From Oscillospiraceae bacterium (GTDB lineage: Bacteria; Bacillota; Clostridia; Oscillospirales; Ruminococcaceae), in the NCBI GenBank assembly GCA_017461245.1, contig JAFTYW010000005.1, forward strand, positions 1-45,926: a DNA stretch of 45,926 nt, given 5' to 3'. Every line of letters begins with the position of its first letter. Positions within the stretch are counted from its first letter, which is position 1. Of the stretch, positions 7,644 through 17,116 are shown one piece after another. The notes under the pieces were generated by a model, which was not told the DNA's origin, did not search any database, and was given only the letters and a program-made list of their open reading frames with translations. A program made the position numbers and the translations under genes.

Positions 7644-8834
7644 ATGACATCTGTTAACAAAAAAACTGTTGAAGACATTTCCGTAAGCGGAAAAAGAGTT
7701 CTTGTCCGTTGCGATTTTAACGTTCCCTTTAAGGATGGTAAAATTGCTGACGATAAGAGAATTCGCGGTGCTCTTAAAACAATCCAGTATCTTAAGGATA
7801 ACGGCGCAAAGGTTATTCTTTGCTCTCATATGGGTCGTCCCAAGGGCGAATTTAAAATGGAATATTCACTTGCTCCCGTAGCAGTTCGCCTTGCCGAACT
7901 TCTCGGTTGCGAGGTTAAAATGGCAAAGGATGTTATTGGCGAGGACGCTCAAGCTGTCGTTGACTCACTCAAGGACGGCGAGGTTGCTCTCCTTGAGAAC
8001 GTTCGCTTCCACAAGGAAGAAACCAAGAATGATCCTGAGTTCGCCAAGAAGCTCGCTTCTTTTGCTGACATTTTTGTAAATGACGCATTTGGTACCGCTC
8101 ATAGAGCACATGCATCGACCGAGGGCGTTTCTCACTACCTGCCTTCAGTTTGCGGCTACCTCATTCAGAAGGAGATCAGCATCATGGGTGCTGCTCTTGA
8201 AAATCCTCAGAGACCCTTCGTTGCCATCCTCGGCGGCGCAAAGGTTTCGGATAAGATCGGTGTTATCAACAACCTGCTTGAAAAGTGCGATACCATCATC
8301 ATCGGTGGCGGTATGGCTTATACTTTCTTTAAGGCTATGGGCCACTCTATCGGAACCTCTATCTGCGAGGAAGACAAGCTCGACCTTGCAAACGAGATTC
8401 TTGCAAAAGCAAAAGAGAAGAATGTCAACTTCCTTCTCCCCGTTGATAACGTTATCGGTAGAGAGTATAACGAGAACACCCAGTTTATGAGCATCTATTC
8501 CGACTCTATTCCTGACGGTTGGATGGGTCTTGACATCGGCGAGAAAACTCAGGAGCTCTATGCTAAAACTCTCGTTGGAGCAGGAACTGTTGTCTGGAAC
8601 GGACCTATGGGCGTTTCCGAGTGGAAGAACTTTGCAGCAGGAACCCACGCTGTAGCTAACGCAATCGCTTCTTCGGGTGCTATTTCCATCATCGGCGGCG
8701 GCGACAGCGCAGCAGCAGTTGAAAAGCTCGGCTTTGCCGATAAGATGAGCCACGTTTCAACAGGCGGCGGCGCATCTCTTGAATTCCTCGAGGGCCTTGA
8801 GCTTCCCGGAATTGCCTGCCTTGAAGATAAATAA
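7644..8834 (+). CDS. pgk: Phosphoglycerate kinase
   Basis: A 396-aa glycolytic kinase making ATP and 3-phosphoglycerate from 1,3-bisphosphoglycerate. It shows the family signature [17 protein letters not shown], the SHMGRPKG substrate loop, and the C-terminal nucleotide-binding GGGDSAAAV and [13 protein letters not shown]. Length is typical. Codon use looks strongly biased toward a few codons, as expected for high expression. It is the first gene of pgk-tpiA-gpmI; no gap or eno gene lies next to it. Confidence 0.98.
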   Translation: MTSVNKKTVEDISVSGKRVLVRCDFNVPFKDGKIADDKRIRGALKTIQYLKDNGAKVILCSHMGRPKGEFKMEYSLAPVAVRLAELLGCEVKMAKDVIGEDAQAVVDSLKDGEVALLENVRFHKEETKNDPEFAKKLASFADIFVNDAFGTAHRAHASTEGVSHYLPSVCGYLIQKEISIMGAALENPQRPFVAILGGAKVSDKIGVINNLLEKCDTIIIGGGMAYTFFKAMGHSIGTSICEEDKLDLANEILAKAKEKNVNFLLPVDNVIGREYNENTQFMSIYSDSIPDGWMGLDIGEKTQELYAKTLVGAGTVVWNGPMGVSEWKNFAAGTHAVANAIASSGAISIIGGGDSAAAVEKLGFADKMSHVSTGGGASLEFLEGLELPGIACLEDK

Positions 8835-8843
8835 GAATTTTTG

Positions 8844-8873
8844 TTGCAGGCAGTCGAGCAAGACTGCCTGCAA
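8844..8873 (+). repeat. Perfect intercistronic hairpin between pgk and tpiA
   Basis: TTGCAGGCAGTC (8844-8855) pairs perfectly with GACTGCCTGCAA (8862-8873) across a 6-base loop (GAGCAA). No T-run follows (AATTTG), so it is unlikely to be an efficient terminator. It may stabilise the pgk mRNA 3' end or mark a processing site. Confidence 0.75.
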
Positions 8874-8899
8874 ATTTGTGATAAGAGAGGAAAATTAAA

Positions 8900-9667
8900 A
8901 TGAATAAACAGGTAAGAAAAGCAGTTATCGCTGGTAACTGGAAAATGAATAAGACCCCCGCTGAGACCACAGCACTTATCAATGAAATGAAGCCCCTCGT
9001 TGCAGGAGCAGATTGCGACGTTGTTCTTTGCGTTCCTTACGTTGACATTGCCGCAGCAGTAGAGGCTGCAAAGGGCTCTAACATCAAGATCGGCGCTGAG
9101 AACGTTCACTTCAAGGCTTCGGGCGCTTACACAGGCGAGGTTTCCGCAGAAATGCTTACCGCTTGCGGCGTTGAGTACGTTGTAATCGGCCATAGCGAGC
9201 GCAGACAGTACTTCGGTGAGACCGATCAGACCGTTAACCTTCGCACACTTGCTGCTGTAAATGCAGGCCTTAAGGCAATTGTTTGCGTTGGTGAGACCCT
9301 TGAGCAGCGTGAGCTCGGTTACACCGAAACCTTACTTAAATATCAGACCAAGATGGCTCTTACAAACGTATCAAAAGAGCAGCTTGAAAATATCATTATC
9401 GCTTACGAGCCCGTTTGGGCTATCGGCACAGGCGTTACCGCAACCGCAGAGCAGGCTAACGAGGGTAATGGATTTGTTCGCGCTGCTATCGCCGAGGTTT
9501 ACGGCAAGGACGTTGCTGAGACCGTTACTGTTCAGTACGGCGGTTCTATGAACGCTGCAAACGCTGAGGAGTTAGTTGCTCAGGAGCACGTTGACGGTGG
9601 ACTTATCGGTGGCGCATCTCTTAAGGCTAATGACTTTAGCGTAATCGTAAAGGCAGCAAGCAAATAA
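8900..9667 (+). CDS. tpiA: Triosephosphate isomerase
   Basis: A 255-aa TIM-barrel enzyme interconverting dihydroxyacetone phosphate and glyceraldehyde 3-phosphate. Catalytic residues are all visible: Lys in AGNWKMN, His in IGHSERRQ, Glu in AYEPVWAIGTG, and the phosphate-binding VQYGGSM and GGLIGGASL. AGAGG precedes the ATG. It is the second gene of the glycolytic cluster, 65 bases after pgk across the hairpin. Confidence 0.98.
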   Translation: MNKQVRKAVIAGNWKMNKTPAETTALINEMKPLVAGADCDVVLCVPYVDIAAAVEAAKGSNIKIGAENVHFKASGAYTGEVSAEMLTACGVEYVVIGHSERRQYFGETDQTVNLRTLAAVNAGLKAIVCVGETLEQRELGYTETLLKYQTKMALTNVSKEQLENIIIAYEPVWAIGTGVTATAEQANEGNGFVRAAIAEVYGKDVAETVTVQYGGSMNAANAEELVAQEHVDGGLIGGASLKANDFSVIVKAASK

Positions 9668-9690
9668 ATTAAAAAAGAGGAATTTTTAAA

Positions 9691-11205
9691 ATGAGTAAAA
9701 AACCTTTGGTTTTAATGATTCTTGATGGATTTGGTAACGCAGGGGAGAAGGACAACGCTATTTTCAGCGCCAACACCCCTAATCTTGACCGCATTTTTGC
9801 CGAAAATCCCTTGACCGAGATCGGTGCATCGGGCCTTGACGTAGGCCTCCCCGACGGACAGATGGGCAACAGCGAGGTTGGCCACACCAACATCGGCGCA
9901 GGCAGAATTGTTTATCAGGAGCTTACCAGAATCACCAAAAATATCAAAGAGGGTGAGATAAATAAGAACGTGACCCTCGTTACCGCTATGAAAAATGCCG
10001 CGGATAACGGCTCGGCTCTGCATTTTATGGGCCTCCTTTCAAACGGCGGCGTTCACAGCCACAACGAGCATCTTTACGGTCTTGTTGAGATGGCAAAATC
10101 TCTCGGCGTAAAAGAGGTTTACGTGCATTGCTTCCTTGACGGACGTGATGTTCCTCCCGCATCGGGCGCAGACTTTGTAGCAGAGCTTCAGAGCGAGCTT
10201 GACAGAATCGGAGTCGGCAAGATCGCAACCGTTATGGGCAGATACTATGCTATGGACCGTGATAATCGTTGGGAGAGAGTTGAAAAGGCTTACGCCGCAA
10301 TGGTTTACGGCGAGGGAATTTTCAATCCCGATGCAGTAGGCGCAGTAAGAGCTTCTTATGATGACGGCGTAACTGATGAGTTTGTCGTTCCCGTAGTTTG
10401 CGAGAAGAACGCAGAGATAAAGAAAAACGATTCTGTTATCTTCTTTAACTTCCGCCCCGACAGAGCAAGAGAGATCACAAGAACTCTCGTTGACGAGGAG
10501 TTCAGCGGCTTTGAAAGACGTGACGGTGCAGTTCTGCCTCACTTTGTCTGTATGACTCAGTACGATGCAACTATGCCTAACGTTTCGGTTGCCTTCAAGC
10601 CCCAGTCGCTTGAAAACACCCTCGGCGAGTACCTTTCCAAAAACGGACTTTCTCAGCTTAGAATTGCCGAAACCGAGAAGTATGCTCACGTAACATTCTT
10701 CTTTAACGGCGGCGTTGAAAAGATTTGCGAGGGCGAGGATAGATGCCTTGTCAATTCTCCCAAGGTCGCAACATATGACTTAAAGCCAGAAATGAGCGCC
10801 TATGAGGTTACCGATAACGTTGTTGAGCGCATCGAGAGCGGAAAATACGACGTTATTATCCTTAACTTTGCAAACTGCGATATGGTTGGCCACACAGGCG
10901 ATTTTGATGCGGCTGTAGCCGCCGTCAATGCGGTTGACACCTGCGTTGGCAGGGTTGTAAACTCGGTTGTTGATATGGGTGGAACCGTTATTATCACCGC
11001 TGACCACGGCAATGCAGACCATATGCGTGATGAGAACGGCGAGCCTTTCACAGCTCATACAACCAACCCCGTTCCTTTCTGCGTGATCGGCTATGATTGC
11101 GAGCTCCGTGAGGGCGGCGTTCTTGCCGACATTGCTCCCACAATGCTTAAAATTTTAGACCTTCCTCAGCCCGAGGAAATGACCGGCAGAAGCATTATAA
11201 AATAA
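9691..11205 (+). CDS. gpmI: 2,3-bisphosphoglycerate-independent phosphoglycerate mutase
   Basis: A 504-aa metalloenzyme of the alkaline phosphatase superfamily interconverting 3- and 2-phosphoglycerate using Mn2+. The nucleophile serine is in [15 protein letters not shown], and metal ligands are in [17 protein letters not shown] and the HTTNPVPF region. Length matches the family. GAGGA precedes the ATG. It closes the pgk-tpiA-gpmI operon and is followed by a strong terminator. In spore formers this enzyme is pH/Mn-sensitive and controls the 3-PGA reserve; that is family knowledge, not seen here. Confidence 0.98.
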   Translation: MSKKPLVLMILDGFGNAGEKDNAIFSANTPNLDRIFAENPLTEIGASGLDVGLPDGQMGNSEVGHTNIGAGRIVYQELTRITKNIKEGEINKNVTLVTAMKNAADNGSALHFMGLLSNGGVHSHNEHLYGLVEMAKSLGVKEVYVHCFLDGRDVPPASGADFVAELQSELDRIGVGKIATVMGRYYAMDRDNRWERVEKAYAAMVYGEGIFNPDAVGAVRASYDDGVTDEFVVPVVCEKNAEIKKNDSVIFFNFRPDRAREITRTLVDEEFSGFERRDGAVLPHFVCMTQYDATMPNVSVAFKPQSLENTLGEYLSKNGLSQLRIAETEKYAHVTFFFNGGVEKICEGEDRCLVNSPKVATYDLKPEMSAYEVTDNVVERIESGKYDVIILNFANCDMVGHTGDFDAAVAAVNAVDTCVGRVVNSVVDMGGTVIITADHGNADHMRDENGEPFTAHTTNPVPFCVIGYDCELREGGVLADIAPTMLKILDLPQPEEMTGRSIIK

Positions 11206-11207
11206 AC

Positions 11208-11234
11208 AAAAGAGGCGCTCTGCGCCTCTTTTTT
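11208..11234 (+). terminator. Rho-independent terminator after gpmI
   Basis: AGAGGCGC (11211-11218) and GCGCCTCT (11222-11229) form a tight stem with a TCT loop, flanked by AAA and followed by a T6 run. Confidence 0.95.
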
Positions 11235-11264
11235 ACTTTATTTGCCATAAATTATTATTGCCTC

Positions 11265-11293
11265 TTGATTTTTTTGTAAATGACGGATATAAT
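11265..11293 (+). promoter_or_regulatory. Sigma-A promoter for the small acidic membrane protein
   Basis: TTGATT (11265-11270), 17-base spacer, perfect TATAAT (11288-11293), 34 bases before the start of the small gene. Confidence 0.85.
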
Positions 11294-11326
11294 ATAGTTA
11301 GATAAAAACGAACGGAGGTTTTTAAT

Positions 11327-11548
11327 ATGTTAAAAAAGGTATTAGCCCTTATCGGTTTAGTAGCTCTTATCGCTGCAGCAGTTGCAGGTGTTCTTTATTT
11401 CTTAAAGCTTCGTCGCGATGCCGAGGCTGAGGAAGAATTTTGTTTTGATGATTACGATTTTGACGATCTCGATTGCGATAATTGTGATTGCCCCTGCGGC
11501 TGTGAGGATGCTCCTGCCGAGGAAGCTCCCGCACAGGACGCTGAATAA
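11327..11548 (+). CDS. Small membrane protein with acidic, Cys-rich tail, 73 aa
   Basis: I do not recognise a named family. Residues about 4-27 are a single membrane segment followed by basic residues (LKLRRD), which predicts the tail on the cytoplasmic side. The tail is very acidic and holds six cysteines, four of them in CDNCDCPCGC, then ends in an Ala/Glu/Pro run. A metal-binding or redox role is possible. GGAGG sits just upstream of the ATG, and the gene has its own promoter and terminator, so it is a monocistronic unit and surely real. Confidence 0.82.
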   Translation: MLKKVLALIGLVALIAAAVAGVLYFLKLRRDAEAEEEFCFDDYDFDDLDCDNCDCPCGCEDAPAEEAPAQDAE

Positions 11549-11566
11549 TCTTAAATAATATCGAAT

Positions 11567-11594
11567 AAAAAGGCTCCCGATAGGGAGCCTTTTT
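11567..11594. terminator. Terminator after the small acidic protein gene (works in both directions)
   Basis: AAAAAGGCTCCC (11567-11578) pairs perfectly with GGGAGCCTTTTT (11583-11594), 4-base loop. It can also stop the minus-strand mtnN transcript. Confidence 0.92.
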
Positions 11595-11614
11595 GTGTTA
11601 TGTTTCGTTTTTAC

Positions 11615-11690
11615 TGTAGGGAATGACCTATGTGTCATTCCGTTATATTGCGATTTACGTTTCGGAACGGCACATAGGCCGCTGACTACA
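11615..11690. repeat. MITE-like imperfect inverted repeat, about 76 bp
   Basis: Terminal arms 11615-11642 and 11663-11690 are imperfect inverted copies (20 of 28 positions match; most mismatches are transitions that keep G-U pairing in RNA). Both ends read TGTAG outward-in. It carries no coding capacity and sits between convergent genes. It resembles short dispersed palindromic repeats common in Ruminococcaceae genomes; only one copy is in this window, so dispersal is an inference. Confidence 0.6.
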
Positions 11691-11708
11691 ATTTTTAATA
11701 AAACTTTT

Positions 11709-12446
11709 TTATTTTAACAATTCTTTTATGATAGCGCAGGAATAAAGGGAGGAGGCGTTTACAAACTTGTCAAAGGAAACGTCGGCGCCCTCATCGGCGC
11801 AGTCTGAAATAACTCTGATAACGGCGCAGGGAACGCCTGCCTCAAAGCAGGCCTGAGCCACAGCGGCACCTTCCATTTCAACGCACTTAACGTTTTCGAT
11901 TTTTTTCTTTATCCAGGCTTTTCTTGCGCTATCGCTTATAAACTGATCGCCCGATGCAATAATTCCGGTATGTACGGCGGGGGCAGTTACACCAATCTCC
12001 TTAAAAAAGTCGCAAAGCTCGGCGCTTTTTTCGCTCTTACAAAAGCTTTTAGTGGCATTAAGGCACTTTTTTGAAAGCACCTTGTCGCAGGGGATATTTG
12101 AAATATTAAGGAGTGGGATCCTGAAAATATCGTTGTCTGCAAGATAAAAATCGTGCTGGACGCAGCCCTCGCCGATAACTATATCGCCAATCTTAACATT
12201 GTCGCCAAGGCCGCCTGCAATTCCGCAGAAAACAACTGCGTCAACCTTGAATTTCTCAATCAAAATTGCAGTCGTAAAGGCGGCGGCAACCTTGCCGATT
12301 CGCGAAACTACCGCAACAACGTTTTTGCCCTCAATCTCTCCAGAGATAAAATCTCTGCCGTAAAGAGATAGGGTGGTAGCGTTTTTTATTTCCTTTTCGA
12401 GTATACCGAATTCCTCGGGCATAGCGCATATAATTCCGTATGTCAT
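11709..12446 (-). CDS. mtnN: 5'-methylthioadenosine/S-adenosylhomocysteine nucleosidase
   Basis: A 245-aa nucleosidase of the PNP/UDP phosphorylase family that cleaves MTA and SAH, recycling the by-products of SAM-dependent methylation and polyamine synthesis. The start MTYGIICAMPEE, the loop VFCGIAGGLG, the substrate-binding VEMEGAAVAQ and the catalytic Asp in RVISDCADEG are all typical. Its ATG is preceded by GGAGG. It is the last gene of the minus-strand ligA-comEA-mtnN set, 15 bases after comEA. Confidence 0.96.
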   Translation of the reverse strand: MTYGIICAMPEEFGILEKEIKNATTLSLYGRDFISGEIEGKNVVAVVSRIGKVAAAFTTAILIEKFKVDAVVFCGIAGGLGDNVKIGDIVIGEGCVQHDFYLADNDIFRIPLLNISNIPCDKVLSKKCLNATKSFCKSEKSAELCDFFKEIGVTAPAVHTGIIASGDQFISDSARKAWIKKKIENVKCVEMEGAAVAQACFEAGVPCAVIRVISDCADEGADVSFDKFVNASSLYSCAIIKELLK

Positions 12447-12461
12447 AATATCCTCCGCAAA

Positions 12462-12914
12462 TTAAACGCAGATGTAACCCTTTATCTTCTCAAAGGTCGC
12501 ATCTCCGATTCCTTTAACATTTTTAATTTCAGAAATGTCCTTAAACTCGCCGTTTGTAATTCTGTGAGCAATGATCTCCAAAGCCTTGCTCTCGCCAATG
12601 TATTTGAGCGTGCAAAGTGTTTCTATGTCAGCCGTGTTTATGTTGACCTTGCCGTTTTTGTACTGCGATACCGCACTTGACGAAACATTGTCCGCACTTA
12701 CGGTGTAACTGTTGTCAACAGGAACAAGAGCCTTTTGATAATACAAAACACAAGCCGCTATGCTCAAAACCGCGATAACCGCAAGAATTAAGAAACTGAA
12801 ATCAAAGGATCTTTGCTTTGAGTCCTTAAAAAGCTTTTCTTTGGGTCTTGCGCTGTCGGGAACACAATGCTCGCTTTTCAAAAACGTGTCAAATGAAATT
12901 TTGTCGTCCTGCAT
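12462..12914 (-). CDS. comEA: ComEA-like membrane-anchored helix-hairpin-helix DNA-binding protein
   Basis: A 150-aa protein with a cytoplasmic N-terminus, one membrane segment (about residues 39-59) and a C-terminal ComEA-type double helix-hairpin-helix domain (VNINTADIETL, then IKNVKGIGDATFEKI). ComEA binds incoming DNA at the cell surface during natural transformation. No comEB/comEC lies next to it, and the gene is wedged 3 bases after ligA, so a role tied to DNA handling at the envelope rather than proven competence is the safe reading. Confidence 0.85.
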   Translation of the reverse strand: MQDDKISFDTFLKSEHCVPDSARPKEKLFKDSKQRSFDFSFLILAVIAVLSIAACVLYYQKALVPVDNSYTVSADNVSSSAVSQYKNGKVNINTADIETLCTLKYIGESKALEIIAHRITNGEFKDISEIKNVKGIGDATFEKIKGYICV

Positions 12915-12917
12915 AAT

Positions 12918-14924
<2,007 letters not shown>

Positions 14925-15003
14925 TTAATATCTATATTTTAACACATTTATTTTTATAATACCACATTTTTTTGCTTAAAGTTGGAAGAATTGTTTATTT
15001 TTG

Positions 15004-15032
15004 TTGCTCTGTGCATAATTTTGTGCTATAAT
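15004..15032 (+). promoter_or_regulatory. Extended -10 promoter for recJ
   Basis: TTGCTC (15004-15009), 17-base spacer, and TGC directly before a perfect TATAAT (15027-15032). The TGn extension should compensate for the weaker -35. Confidence 0.8.
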
Positions 15033-15074
15033 GTAACGTGATATATTATTATTTGGAAAGGGGAGTGCGGCTCT

Positions 15075-17099
15075 GTGAGATTTAAAAAATGGAAAATATC
15101 AGATGCTGAGGATTTTTCGCAGACCCAGCAGAAATATTCTGTATGTTCGCTTGCTGCAAAGGTTGCCGCCGCAAGAAAAAACACCCTTTCTGATAAAGAG
15201 CTTTTTTCTAAAAGTGATAGCATTTATTCGCCCTTTGAGCTAAAGGATATGGATAGGGCGGTAGATAGGATTAATGAGGCTATTGACAGCGGTGAGAAGA
15301 TCACAGTTTATGGCGACTATGATGCCGACGGTGTTACCGCTACGGTTATTCTGTATTCCTATTTAGAGGCGATGGGTGCCGAGGTGGATTACTATATTCC
15401 CAGTAGGGAGTCCGAGGGCTACGGACTTAACTCTGATGCTGTTTCTGCCCTTGCCGACGAGGGAACGCAGCTTATCGTAACAGTCGATAACGGCATTGCG
15501 GCAGTAGAGGAAATAGAGCTTGCCAAAAGCCTTGGGGTAGACGTTGTTGTAACCGATCACCATATGCCTCAGCAGACTCTGCCCGACTGCATTATTGTTG
15601 ACCCTCACAGAGAGGATTGCGAGAGTAAATTTAAGGATATTTGCGGCGCATTTGTCGCATTTAAGCTTGTTGCCGCGCTTGACGGCGGCGATTATGACGG
15701 CGCCTTTGAGCAGTACGCCGAGCTTGTCGCAACAGCGACCCTTGCCGACGTTGTTCCGCTCGTTGATGAAAATAGGACGATAGTGCGTCTCGGCCTTGAA
15801 AAGATACGCGAAACCGATAATTTGGGACTTCGCGCCCTTATGTCCGCCGCTTTTTCTGAGGATAGTGTAGTTGATTCGACTTCGGTAACCTTCGGTATCG
15901 TTCCCCGCATAAATGCCGCAGGCAGAATGGGCGACGCTAAAAGGGCGGCAGAGCTTCTCTTGTGCGATGATGAGGAGAGGGCAGAGCAGCTTTGCGAGGA
16001 GATCTGCGCTGAAAATAATAGAAGAAAAAGCATTGAAGCTGATATTCTTGATGAAATAAAAGTGATGGCCGATAGAGAGCACGAGCTTCTTAGCGGCAGA
16101 GTTGTTGTGGTCTGCGGCGAGGGCTGGCACCACGGAGTGCTTGGTATAGTAGCCTCAAAGCTCGTTGAAATGACGGGTAAACCCGCTCTGGTGCTTTCAA
16201 GTGACGGTGAGAGTGCAACCGGCTCGGGACGAAGCGTTGAAGGATTTTCGCTTTTCGATGCGATGAGTTCTTGCAGCAGTTTGTTTGAGAGATTTGGCGG
16301 TCATAGCCTTGCTTGTGGCGTAACGCTCGATGTTGACAAGGTTTCTGTTTTAAGACAAAGGATAAACGAGTATGCAAAGCGACATTTTGCCTATATGCCG
16401 CAGAATGTTGTAGAGGCTGATGCAGTAATATCTGCAGATGAGATTTCGCTGCACGCAGTTAAAGAACTCTCTAATTTTGAGCCATTTGGTAAGGATAATT
16501 CAAGTCCCGCCTTTGCGCTCACTAACCTGACTGTCACCAAGCTTGCATCGATAGGAAACGGCAAGCACACAAGGCTCTCGCTTTATGACGGTAAGCATTC
16601 CTTTACCGCGCTTTATTTCGGCGTTACCGCAAATGAGCTTAGATTTTTTGACGGCAGGCAGATCGACATTATTGCCCGCCTCAAAACAAGCGTGTATGCA
16701 GGTGAGGAATCTGTTACCGTTCAGGTCGTAGACTTAAGGCCAAGCGGCATAAATGACGAGCTTTTCTTTAAGGAAAAGCAGCTTTTTGAAATTGCCCAGC
16801 GAGGCGAAAACCTTTCAGAAAAGCAGGCGCGCTACCTTATGCCGAGCAGGGATGAGGCGGTAGACGTTTACAAGTTTGTACGGCAGCTTTCTGGTGCGAG
16901 TGCTGATGCCGATGTTATCTGGTGGCTTATGGGCGGCGGAATAAACAGAGCAAAGCTAGCGGCTATTTTAGAGGCATTTAGTCAGAACGAATTTATTAAA
17001 ATACAAAACGGACAGCTTTTTGTAAATAACAGTCAGCAGAAAAGAGACCTGTTTGACTGCCCGATTTTAAAGCACATTTCGGGATATTTGCAGAGCTGA
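15075..17099 (+). CDS. recJ: Single-stranded-DNA-specific exonuclease RecJ
   Basis: A 674-aa 5'-3' single-strand DNA exonuclease of the DHH superfamily, used in recombination and mismatch/base-excision repair. The motifs are GDYDADGVTATV, VDNGIA, VTDHHMP (the DHH) and, in the DHHA1 domain, FGGHSLACG, followed by an OB-fold domain and an extra C-terminal region of about 100 residues as in many Firmicutes RecJ proteins. The start is GTG at 15075 behind AAAGGGGAG. The rel gene follows after 17 bases, so the two are likely co-transcribed. Confidence 0.95.
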   Translation: MRFKKWKISDAEDFSQTQQKYSVCSLAAKVAAARKNTLSDKELFSKSDSIYSPFELKDMDRAVDRINEAIDSGEKITVYGDYDADGVTATVILYSYLEAMGAEVDYYIPSRESEGYGLNSDAVSALADEGTQLIVTVDNGIAAVEEIELAKSLGVDVVVTDHHMPQQTLPDCIIVDPHREDCESKFKDICGAFVAFKLVAALDGGDYDGAFEQYAELVATATLADVVPLVDENRTIVRLGLEKIRETDNLGLRALMSAAFSEDSVVDSTSVTFGIVPRINAAGRMGDAKRAAELLLCDDEERAEQLCEEICAENNRRKSIEADILDEIKVMADREHELLSGRVVVVCGEGWHHGVLGIVASKLVEMTGKPALVLSSDGESATGSGRSVEGFSLFDAMSSCSSLFERFGGHSLACGVTLDVDKVSVLRQRINEYAKRHFAYMPQNVVEADAVISADEISLHAVKELSNFEPFGKDNSSPAFALTNLTVTKLASIGNGKHTRLSLYDGKHSFTALYFGVTANELRFFDGRQIDIIARLKTSVYAGEESVTVQVVDLRPSGINDELFFKEKQLFEIAQRGENLSEKQARYLMPSRDEAVDVYKFVRQLSGASADADVIWWLMGGGINRAKLAAILEAFSQNEFIKIQNGQLFVNNSQQKRDLFDCPILKHISGYLQS

Positions 17100-17116
17100 A
17101 GGAGCAAAATAGGTTT

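Noticed and set aside
8145-8753. Minus-strand open frames opposite pgk and tpiA
   Set aside because: They arise from strong codon bias of the glycolytic genes; no ribosome binding site or family resemblance.
10039-10689. Minus-strand open frame (216 codons) opposite gpmI
   Set aside because: Low-complexity shadow of gpmI with its biased codons; no start signal or domain.
15363-16133. Long minus-strand open frame (256 codons) opposite recJ
   Set aside because: It is the shadow of a well-supported gene: no ribosome binding site, no recognisable domain, and recJ motifs explain the sequence.
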